Of a DNA stretch of 41,814 nt, positions 34,748 through 41,814 are shown in pieces (within the stretch, counting starts at the first letter, position 1; the number at the start of each line of letters is the position of its first letter). The notes below the pieces were generated by a model. That model ran no database searches and was not told the origin of the DNA. It was given only the letters and a program-made list of their open reading frames with translations. The stretch is from NCBI GenBank assembly GCA_943788145.1, contig CALSPD010000019.1:1-41814 (forward strand). The letters run 5' to 3'. Source of the stretch: an uncultured Flavobacteriales bacterium. GTDB lineage: Bacteria > Bacteroidota > Bacteroidia > Flavobacteriales_G > Salibacteraceae. The position numbers and the translations under genes were made by a program.

Positions 34748-37531
34748 CTAGTGTGCTTCGAGCCAATTATTTCCAGTGTTTATATCTACGACTAGTGGCA
34801 CACTTAATTTATAGGCATTTTCCATTTCCATTCTCACGATAGGGGTAATGATTTCTACTTCGTCTCGGTGGGCGTCAAATACCAATTCATCATGCACTTG
34901 AAGAAGCATTTTGCTCTTAAAATTTTCCTTTTCAAAAACTCGGTTAAGGTTAATCATGGCGAGCTTAATAATGTCCGCAGCTGAACCTTGAATAGGCGCG
35001 TTAATAGCGTTGCGCTCTGCCGCGCTTCTTACAACATGGTTTTTGGAATTGATGTCGCGAAGCTGGCGCCTCCTTCCAAGAATGGTTTCGGCATACCCTT
35101 TCTTTCTAGCGAGCTCTATACTCGATTCTTTGTATCCTAAAAGTCCAGGAAATTGTTCAAAGTAATTATCGATTATTTCCTTCGCTTCACCGCGGGATAT
35201 TCCCAAGTTTTGGGAAAGTCCGAATGCGCCTTGACCATAAGCAATTCCAAAATTGACAGCTTTTGCTTTTCCCCTCATGTCGCGCGTTACAGCATCTAAT
35301 TCCACTCCAAATACTTTGGCGGCAGTTGCAGCATGAATGTCAAGTCCAAGGTGAAAAGCCTCTTGCATGCCCTTGTCCCCACTAATGGCAGCTATAATTC
35401 GTAGTTCTACTTGAGAATAATCGGCCGCTAGAATCAAAAAATCGCTATTTCTGGGAATAAAGGCTTTGCGAATTTCGCGTCCGCGCTCTGTTCGAATCGG
35501 GATGTTTTGAAGGTTGGGATTATTGGATGAAAGTCGGCCAGTGGCAGCCACAGTCTGCATATAGTTCGTATGAATTCGCCCCGTATTTGGATTCACCATT
35601 TCAGGTAAGCTATCGACATACGTACTCTTTAGTTTTCGGATCGAGCGATAGTCAAGAATGAGTGGAATGATTTCATGCTTGTCGGCTATTTTTTGCAGCG
35701 TGTCTTCGTTCGTTTGGTACTGCCCTGTTTTGGTTTTTTTGGCGTTATCATCAATTTTTAATTGGTCAAACAACACCTCGCCCAATTGTTTAGGAGAATC
35801 CATATTAAAGTCAACACCTGCGTGACCGTTTATTTTATCCCGAAGGCTAATTAAATCAGTTTCCAGCTCAACGCTCATTAACTTGAGGGCTTCGACATCT
35901 AAGTTAATCCCTTCAACCTCCATATTAGTTAGGACATGAATTAAAGGGCATTCCATTTCGCGAAACAACTTTACCAAATGGTCCTTGTCCAAATCTTTGT
36001 CTAAGGCGTATTTTAACTGTAATGTTATGTCGGCATCTTCAGAAGCATACTTTGTAATCTGATCTAAGGGGACATCGCGCATGCTACCTTGGTTTTTCCC
36101 TTTGGGCCCAATTAATGTCTCAATGCTCACTGGTCGGTAGCCGAGATAATATTCGGACATTTCATCCATGTTATGCTTTTGGTCGGGCTGTAACAGGTAG
36201 TGTGCGATCATAGTGTCATAGAGTTCGCCTTTAACAATGATGTCGTATTGGCGCATGATTTCGAGGTCGTATTTCAGGTTTTGACCAACCTTCTCAATTT
36301 TTTCATTTTCGAAAAAGGAGCGAAACTCTTCGGTGACCTTCCGTGCTTCATCTTTGCTTTCAGGAATAGGAACGTAAAAAGCTTCGCCAGGCTTAAAACA
36401 GAATGACATGCCAACAAGCTCAGCTGTTAATGGGTCGATTCCCGTTGTCTCAGTGTCAAAACATACTGATGACTGTTCAGATATACTTTTAATCAGTTGT
36501 TTTCGTTCCGCACTCGATTCAATTAGGGTGTATTTAGCGTCAGAATTTTCGATAGATTTTAGATCTGACTGTGGAATTTGTTCGGAAGACGGGGCTTCAT
36601 TTATGCCAAATAAATCAAGTTGAGAGTCACTATTTCGATTGACGACAATTTCTTCACCCAAAATGCGCTTGGATAATGTTCGAAATTCCAATTCAGTAAA
36701 AATCTCAACCAGTTTCTCAATGTTAGGTTCTTCGCGAATCAAATCTTTTTCGTTCAATTCAACCGGAACATCGAGAATAATGGTTGCCAACATCTTCGAC
36801 ATGTATGCACTTTCCTTTCCGGCAATAACCTTCTCCTGCATTTTACCCTTGAGTTCATCGGTATGGTCATAGAGTCCTTCTACCGAGCCGTAGGCTTGGA
36901 CGAATTTCATTGCAGTTTTTTCACCAACTCCCGGTATTCCTGGAATATTGTCAACGGCATCGCCCATTAATCCCAATATATCAATGACTTGCTCGGGCCG
37001 CTCGATGCCATATTTTTCACAAATTTCTTTAGGGCCTAATATTTCGACATCACTACCACCACGACCTGGCTTGTACATGAAAATTTTATCCTCAACCAGT
37101 TGCCCATAATCTTTATCTGGAGTCATCATATACACTGTATAACCTTCGCGAGCAGCTTTTTTAGCTAAGGTACCGATCGTGTCATCGGCTTCATAACCGG
37201 GAATTTCTATCGTTGGAATCCGAAATCCTTCGATGATAGCTTTTATCCAAGGCACCGATTTTTTAATGTCTTCGGGAGTCGCGTCCCGGTTTGCCTTGTA
37301 AAGGGCATATTGATCTGTACGAATGCTTTTATCGCCAGGCGGATCAAAAACTACAGCTATGTGAGTTGGGTTTTCTTTTCGCAATAATTCCCAAAGTGTA
37401 TTTGTAAAGCCAAACATTGCGGAGGTGTTTTGGCCTTTACTAGAAATTCTTGGATTTGAAATAAATGAATAATACGCTCTAAAAATGAGGGCGTACGCGT
37501 CTAAAAGGAAAAGTTTTTTGTCTTCAGCCAT
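34748..37531 (-). CDS. polA: DNA polymerase I
   Basis: A 927-residue three-domain enzyme for gap filling and Okazaki fragment maturation. 5' nuclease domain (about 1-300): LLDAYALIFRAYY, YEADDTIGTLA and GDAVDNIPGIPGVGEKTA. 3'-5' exonuclease domain (about 340-520): Exo I CFDTETTG with the Asp-x-Glu pair, Exo II QNLKYD, Exo III YASEDADI, so proofreading looks active, unlike Taq-type enzymes. Polymerase domain: motif A LAADYSQVELRI, O-helix region RGKAKAVNFGIAYG and motif C QVHDELVFD. It begins a seven-gene minus-strand run ending at thiL. Upstream 37532-37671 is shared with the divergent lipoprotein hydrolase. Confidence 0.97.
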   Translation of the reverse strand: MAEDKKLFLLDAYALIFRAYYSFISNPRISSKGQNTSAMFGFTNTLWELLRKENPTHIAVVFDPPGDKSIRTDQYALYKANRDATPEDIKKSVPWIKAIIEGFRIPTIEIPGYEADDTIGTLAKKAAREGYTVYMMTPDKDYGQLVEDKIFMYKPGRGGSDVEILGPKEICEKYGIERPEQVIDILGLMGDAVDNIPGIPGVGEKTAMKFVQAYGSVEGLYDHTDELKGKMQEKVIAGKESAYMSKMLATIILDVPVELNEKDLIREEPNIEKLVEIFTELEFRTLSKRILGEEIVVNRNSDSQLDLFGINEAPSSEQIPQSDLKSIENSDAKYTLIESSAERKQLIKSISEQSSVCFDTETTGIDPLTAELVGMSFCFKPGEAFYVPIPESKDEARKVTEEFRSFFENEKIEKVGQNLKYDLEIMRQYDIIVKGELYDTMIAHYLLQPDQKHNMDEMSEYYLGYRPVSIETLIGPKGKNQGSMRDVPLDQITKYASEDADITLQLKYALDKDLDKDHLVKLFREMECPLIHVLTNMEVEGINLDVEALKLMSVELETDLISLRDKINGHAGVDFNMDSPKQLGEVLFDQLKIDDNAKKTKTGQYQTNEDTLQKIADKHEIIPLILDYRSIRKLKSTYVDSLPEMVNPNTGRIHTNYMQTVAATGRLSSNNPNLQNIPIRTERGREIRKAFIPRNSDFLILAADYSQVELRIIAAISGDKGMQEAFHLGLDIHAATAAKVFGVELDAVTRDMRGKAKAVNFGIAYGQGAFGLSQNLGISRGEAKEIIDNYFEQFPGLLGYKESSIELARKKGYAETILGRRRQLRDINSKNHVVRSAAERNAINAPIQGSAADIIKLAMINLNRVFEKENFKSKMLLQVHDELVFDAHRDEVEIITPIVRMEMENAYKLSVPLVVDINTGNNWLEAH

Positions 37532-37671
37532 GGATGTAAAGTTGAAAGTCGAAAAATAATGGAATGCAAACTATTCGGGTATGATTTGCGAATGAGATTA
37601 CGAGATTGACCGCAACGAGTAGTGAAAATCTTGAACAAACCCCGTCACTTTAGATTTACTTTGAACGCAAA

Positions 37672-38532
37672 ATGAACTGGAAACTCAATTTTTTAAAATC
37701 ATGGACCGCCAAAATTCTGTTGGTTGGGATAATGCTGGCATTTGGGTTTTCTTGTGAAAAGGAAGACTTGGATCAAGAAGTGAAAACAGCATTCTCAGAT
37801 ACTTCCATTGAGCCAACTATTGAGTTCACTGGAAATGATTTACGATACGTAGCCGTGCGAGAAGCAGGGCCTGACGCACCAACCATTGTGTTTGTTCATG
37901 GAGCTCCAGGGTCGGGTGATGCATTCTACGATTATTTGAAAGATCCTGAATTAGCGACTGCCTTTAATATGATCACCGTTGATCGATTGGGTTATGGCGC
38001 CTCGAAACCAGGGAATGCGGAGCCGAGTATTAAGGCTCAAGCCTTATCCATCATGCCAATTATTGATCAAATCAGGCTTGACGGTCAACCCATTATTTTG
38101 GTTGGACATTCCTATGGGGGACCCATTATTGCTGAATTAGCCATGCTCCATCCGGATGAAATTGATGGTCTTTTGTTTCTTGCCCCAGCCATTGATCCAA
38201 ACTGCGAAAAGTACGTTTGGGCAGGTAAATTAGGTTGCTCATGGCCAACGAAATGGGTGACTCCTGAGGGAATGGAAGTGGCGGCTGTTGAGAAATCAAA
38301 CCATGAAAAGGAGTTAGAGCTAATGGAAAACGACTGGAGCCTGATTCAATCTAAAGTCATTTATGTGCATGGGACAAGCGATGGTATAGTTCCTTATGAA
38401 AACTATGATTTTGCGAAGAAAAAATTGGCGCATACCGACCTAAATTTGGTCACCATTGACGGTGGCAATCATTTCATTCCTTTTCAGAAGCAGGAACTTG
38501 TAAAGAGATTTCTATTCGATCTAAAAGAATAA
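37672..38532 (+). CDS. Alpha/beta hydrolase lipoprotein
   Basis: A 286-residue lipoprotein (lipobox FGFSC, Cys28) with an alpha/beta hydrolase domain: FVHGAPGSGDAFY oxyanion region, LVGHSYGGPII with nucleophile Ser147, HGTSDGIVPYEN acid loop and GGNHFIPF with the His. It probably acts at the cell envelope as an esterase or lipase; substrate unknown. TTACTTTG (37656-37663), close to the TAnnTTTG box, lies 8 bases before the ATG, but no well-spaced -33 box is seen. Convergent with the glutaminyl cyclase gene, separated by 7 bases. Confidence 0.88.
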   Translation: MNWKLNFLKSWTAKILLVGIMLAFGFSCEKEDLDQEVKTAFSDTSIEPTIEFTGNDLRYVAVREAGPDAPTIVFVHGAPGSGDAFYDYLKDPELATAFNMITVDRLGYGASKPGNAEPSIKAQALSIMPIIDQIRLDGQPIILVGHSYGGPIIAELAMLHPDEIDGLLFLAPAIDPNCEKYVWAGKLGCSWPTKWVTPEGMEVAAVEKSNHEKELELMENDWSLIQSKVIYVHGTSDGIVPYENYDFAKKKLAHTDLNLVTIDGGNHFIPFQKQELVKRFLFDLKE

Positions 38533-38539
38533 ACGAACG

Positions 38540-39556
38540 TTATTCCTGATAGAGTACTTGTAATACAACATCTCCTACAACTTGAAGCGTTGATTTATCG
38601 ATAACATCCATGTTATCAGCGTGTGTGTGATGAAATTCACCAAAATCAAACCGACCCATATCGTAATGGATAATATCTATTGTTGGAATTTTAGCAATCT
38701 CATTTAAGTATCTATGATCATCTGTTATTTCATTCCCCTTGAAGGAACGGAAATAATTTTCATGGCCCAAGGCTCCAGCTATCTTCCACACTTTATCGAC
38801 AATTTGAGGGGCGTAATAAAGGGAAACTCCTTCTTTTGGAAATACCGCATCGGCCGCCCCAACCATGTCCAACAAAATTCCAAACTCGGGTTTGTAGTCT
38901 TTAATTGGGAGATTTTTCGCCCAATACTTCGAACCCAAACACCATGAGTCACCGGAATTGCCTAGCATAGAACCTTCCGGTTTTCCGTAGTCTTCTGCGT
39001 CAAAGAAGACGATGTCCACACCTAAATCTGGATCAATTGAATCTAAATGAATGGCGCGTAAAACCTCTAAAAGAACGCCTACACCGCTTGCACCATCATT
39101 AGCCCCATCAATGGGCTTCATACGTTCTTTTGAGTCGCGATCGGCATATGGACGAGAGTCCCAGTGCGCGCAAAGTAGAATTCGCTTACTTGCATTAGGG
39201 TTAATCTGACCCATGATATTTACAGCACTTAATTCTTGTCCATTATAAGCTGTGAGCTGTGCTTTTTGGATAATGACTGTCGCTCCGTAAGACTTCAATT
39301 TTTTTTCTAGCCATGATGCACACCTGGTGTGTTCCTTCGTGTTTGGTACTCTTGGGCCAAATCTCACTTGTTTTTCAATAAAAGCATAAGCAGAGTCTGC
39401 ATCGAACGCAGGCCTTGGTTTCAGTGTTAATTTAGACTCGGGTGGAAGTGTTTGAATTGGTGTTTTTTCCTTCGGTTCTTCACTGCATGATGCTATTAAA
39501 ACCAGCATGACAGCACTAAACATTAGAAGTCGCTTAAAGCTTATTGAACTTCCCAT
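38540..39556 (-). CDS. Glutaminyl-peptide cyclotransferase (M28 family lipoprotein)
   Basis: A 338-residue type II glutaminyl cyclase. It converts N-terminal Gln to pyroglutamate on exported proteins. Lipobox LIASC (Cys24) tethers it to a membrane. Single-zinc ligands, placed by family comparison from memory, are Asp154 (DGANDGASG), Asp189 (FFDAEDYG) and His310 ([10 protein letters not shown]), with Glu188 as catalytic acid/base; [16 protein letters not shown] is the typical strand before them. An M28 aminopeptidase is the alternative but would be expected to show two-metal ligation. The start ATG lies 16 bases inside the end of cysS; a second ATG at 39523 is possible. See the finding on N-terminal Gln in exported proteins here. 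Confidence 0.88.
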   Translation of the reverse strand: MGSSISFKRLLMFSAVMLVLIASCSEEPKEKTPIQTLPPESKLTLKPRPAFDADSAYAFIEKQVRFGPRVPNTKEHTRCASWLEKKLKSYGATVIIQKAQLTAYNGQELSAVNIMGQINPNASKRILLCAHWDSRPYADRDSKERMKPIDGANDGASGVGVLLEVLRAIHLDSIDPDLGVDIVFFDAEDYGKPEGSMLGNSGDSWCLGSKYWAKNLPIKDYKPEFGILLDMVGAADAVFPKEGVSLYYAPQIVDKVWKIAGALGHENYFRSFKGNEITDDHRYLNEIAKIPTIDIIHYDMGRFDFGEFHHTHADNMDVIDKSTLQVVGDVVLQVLYQE

Positions 39557-41007
39557 GTCGCTCCGTCTTTTCCGTCTTTTACCACAATGTTCAGTTCATT
39601 TAAATGATCTCGAATGGCATCGGATGTATTCCAATCCTTATTTAGCCTCGATCGCATTCTAATGTCAAGAATAACATCCATTAGTCCATTGACAAGTCCT
39701 TCATTACCAGATTCATGGATTGAAGTGAGCCCCATAATGTCAAAAACAAAGGACTGAATGAGAGCCTGTAACTTTGATTTGTCGCCTTCCGATATTTTTA
39801 ATCGACCATCAGCAATCGAGTTAATGGTTTTTACTGCTTCGAATAAGTGACTGATGAGAATAGGGCTGTTGAAGTCATCGTTCATTGCCTCATAAAACAT
39901 TCTTTCAAAACCCGCAACATCAACTTCGCTTAACGCTGATGTTGGTAGCGATTCTAGTTGTTTTATGGCGGCCATCAATCGGAGAAAGCCTTTTTCGGAC
40001 GCTTCTAGCGCTTCATTCGAAAAATCAAGTGTACTTCTATAATGGGCCTGCATCATGAAAAAACGCACAACCATTGGGTGAAATCCTTTCTTGAGCAAAG
40101 CATGATCACCGCTAACAAGCTCATCCGGCAAAATCGAATTACCAACAGACTTTGACATTTTTTTTCCTTCAAACGTCAACATGTTTCCGTGCAGCCAATA
40201 TTTCACTGCATCCTTTCCGCTGGCCGCTTTGTTTTGCGCAATTTCACATTCATGATGAGGAAATTTTAAATCCATTCCTCCGCCATGAATATCGAATGTT
40301 TCGCCTAAATATTTCGTACTCATCACAGAGCACTCTAAATGCCAACCTGGAAATCCTTCTCCCCAAGGGGAGTTCCAACGCATAATGTGCGCGGTCGATG
40401 CTTTCTTCCATAATGCGAAGTCCAACGGATTGCGCTTTTCATCTTGAGCGTCTAGGTCTCTCGTGCCGCTAATTAGTTCATCTATTTTTCTGCCACTTAG
40501 TTCTCCGTAGTTGTTGCTTGCCGCATACTTCATCACATCAAAGTAAACCGAGCCATTGGCTTCATAAGCCATTCCCTTGTTGATGATGGTCTTGATGATT
40601 TCAATCTGTTCAATGATGTGGCCTGTCGCAGTCGGCTCGATGTCTGGAGGTAAAGTGTTGAACAAAGCCATTTTGTTCCGAAAATCAACGGAATAGGTTT
40701 GAACAATCTGCATCGGCTCCAATGACTCCAAACGAGCTTTCTTACTAATCTTGTCTTCTCCTTCGTCAGCATCACTTTCTAAGTGTCCTGCATCGGTAAT
40801 GTTTCTGACATACCGGACCTTATATCCCAAAAACCGCAGATAGCGATTGATAAGGTCGAACGAAATAAAGGTTCGGCAATTCCCTAAATGCACGTTGCTA
40901 TAAACAGTTGGTCCGCAAACGTAAAGGCCTACAAAAGGTGGGTTTATTGGTTCGAATTTCTCTTTGCTACCGCTAAGGGTATTATATAAATGTAAAGATG
41001 TCTCCAT
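39541..41007 (-). CDS. cysS: Cysteinyl-tRNA synthetase
   Basis: A 488-residue class I synthetase. The HIGH-type motif reads VHLGN within [15 protein letters not shown]; the zinc site uses Cys in that segment together with [10 protein letters not shown] and the HHECEIAQ region; KMSKSVGNS is the KMSKS loop. The C-terminal anticodon-binding domain is present and ends [17 protein letters not shown], as usual. It overlaps the glutaminyl cyclase gene by 16 bases and follows the ywqK-like gene by 61 bases. All key motifs intact. Confidence 0.97.
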   Translation of the reverse strand: METSLHLYNTLSGSKEKFEPINPPFVGLYVCGPTVYSNVHLGNCRTFISFDLINRYLRFLGYKVRYVRNITDAGHLESDADEGEDKISKKARLESLEPMQIVQTYSVDFRNKMALFNTLPPDIEPTATGHIIEQIEIIKTIINKGMAYEANGSVYFDVMKYAASNNYGELSGRKIDELISGTRDLDAQDEKRNPLDFALWKKASTAHIMRWNSPWGEGFPGWHLECSVMSTKYLGETFDIHGGGMDLKFPHHECEIAQNKAASGKDAVKYWLHGNMLTFEGKKMSKSVGNSILPDELVSGDHALLKKGFHPMVVRFFMMQAHYRSTLDFSNEALEASEKGFLRLMAAIKQLESLPTSALSEVDVAGFERMFYEAMNDDFNSPILISHLFEAVKTINSIADGRLKISEGDKSKLQALIQSFVFDIMGLTSIHESGNEGLVNGLMDVILDIRMRSRLNKDWNTSDAIRDHLNELNIVVKDGKDGATWEVQ

Positions 41008-41068
41008 GATTCAATTCGGGAGCGTAAAGATAGTGGTGAGAAAATGTAAGAATGCTAAAATGCGTCTA

Positions 41069-41814
41069 TTACTGCATACTTTTATCAATGACGCCTTCAC
41101 CAACATATTGGCCATTTTGGTATAGCTCTACATTAGTAAGAATTCCATCACTGTTGTATTTATAGACTTTACCATCCCATAGTCGCCCGCCTCTAAATTC
41201 ACCTTTTTGGTAGATCTGTCGGTCTCTATTATACAAGGTATGTTGACTATTACCATCAAAAACACCGGCATTTGGTTTAGCCTCTGTGCTCGCAACTCGA
41301 ACCGTGGTTTTGACTTTGTTAGATTCGTCCCTAACGGGTTCAGGCTCGGCCTTGACCGCAACTTGAGGGTTTGAAGGCTCCTTGAAAGTAGATTGTGAAG
41401 CGTCCATTTGTCCTCCATTGAAAACACGCACTGACTTCACGCTACCATCTTCGTAATACTCCTTGATAGCACCGTCTTCTTTTCCACCGTTCCAGTTGCC
41501 TTCAATCATCAACTGACCATTCTCGTGATAATACTTTTGTGCGCCATTTCGTTTTCCACTTTCATCAAAGGTGAAATCCTGAGCTACTTGACCATTTTCA
41601 TAAAAGCGTTTGAAGTTTCCTGTTTGCTTGGTCAAAGCCCAAGTACCTTGTTCTTCAATTTGGCCATTATCGTAATAGGTTGTATACGGACCTTTTGGAC
41701 GACCGCTAATGTGCGTGATTTCCGATTTGATCTTTCCGTTCGGGTAATAAGTCTTCCAAAACGCCAACTTTTCTCCCAGATTCGTACATACCTTCCTCAA
41801 CCGTTGCAGTAGCA
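41069..41814 (-). pseudogene. YwqK-like MORN-repeat protein, 5' partial with a frameshift near the window edge
   Basis: The reading frame from 41757 down to the stop encodes about five repeats of the MORN_2/YwqK type (phrases such as YYPNGKIKSE, YYDNGQIEEQG, FYENGQVAQDF, YYHENGQLMIEG, YYEDGSVKSV), then a Lys/Glu-rich linker and a final repeat. Upstream of AAAA at 41758-41761 this frame gives an unconvincing LRKVCTNLG, whereas the next frame reads VEEGMYESGRKVGV, a natural repeat that would join WKTYYPNG if one base were removed. So there is probably a one-base insertion in that run, and the true start is beyond position 41814. YwqK-like proteins are often labelled antitoxins but no toxin gene is seen; they usually are envelope or cytoplasmic repeat proteins of unknown role. 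Confidence 0.75.

Noticed and set aside
38540..39556. Ordinary M28 aminopeptidase
   Set aside because: The single-zinc arrangement and closing [10 protein letters not shown] fit glutaminyl cyclase better; kept as an alternative in the entry.
41069..41814. Toxin-antitoxin module suggested by the YwqK name
   Set aside because: No toxin partner is next to it; the neighbour is cysS. MORN-repeat YwqK proteins are commonly mislabelled antitoxins.

Overview
This window is chromosomal DNA from a member of the Bacteroidota, probably a free-living and quite possibly marine, Flavobacteriales/Cryomorphaceae-like or Cytophagia-like bacterium. The phylum call rests on several independent signs. There are C-terminal sorting domains of the type IX secretion system (T9SS) on two secreted proteins. 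Promoter candidates follow the TTTG / TAnnTTTG pattern. Shine-Dalgarno sequences are rare. Succinate dehydrogenase is the single-cytochrome-b, large-flavoprotein type. A secreted M28-type glutaminyl cyclase occurs together with exported proteins that carry Gln at the predicted mature N-terminus. Genus cannot be read from the sequence. I see no rRNA, tRNA, CRISPR, insertion sequence, phage or plasmid feature. Coding density is very high: no gap exceeds about 180 bases (29558-29736), and the other sizeable gaps (1-166, 2563-2698, 13308-13439, 24524-24622, 26613-26704, 37532-37671) contain little beyond promoter candidates.

Layout. 1-7.8 kb: an unrecognised exported protein and a glutathione peroxidase (minus strand), then a plus-strand run of a T9SS-secreted C25 (gingipain-fold) peptidase-like protein, ComF, free methionine-R-sulfoxide reductase and an Ig-like lipoprotein. 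7.8-13.3 kb: an omega-amidase/methionine aminotransferase pair, then sdhCAB with a clear promoter. 13.4-26.6 kb: a surface-glycan region. It has a plus-strand sulfotransferase and a seven-gene minus-strand operon (giant beta-propeller/PKD T9SS protein, Wzx-like flippase, methyltransferase, sulfotransferase, fucosyltransferase-like protein, two GT4 enzymes). It also has a divergent GT2-GT4 pair that is broken by four single-base frameshifts. 26.7-30.1 kb: Xaa-Pro aminopeptidase plus alpha/beta hydrolase, a 2OG-Fe(II) oxygenase and a small membrane protein, closed by a strong bidirectional terminator. 30.2-37.5 kb: a minus-strand housekeeping run polA - lipoprotein - secreted protein - yicC - gmk - nadD - thiL. 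37.7-41.8 kb: a lipoprotein alpha/beta hydrolase, then ywqK-like, cysS and glutaminyl cyclase on the minus strand, the first running off the window.

How it fits together. The central region looks like a machine for a fucose-containing and/or sulfated surface glycan, transcribed behind a giant secreted adhesin-like protein. The glutaminyl cyclase at 38.5-39.6 kb would cap the N-terminal Gln of the exported proteins made here. The most noteworthy observations are the C25-fold protein that seems to lack both canonical catalytic residues, the adhesin-plus-sulfated-glycan operon, and the cluster of homopolymer-type frameshifts in the adjacent glycosyltransferases. I did not find a clearly undescribed defence or mobile system.
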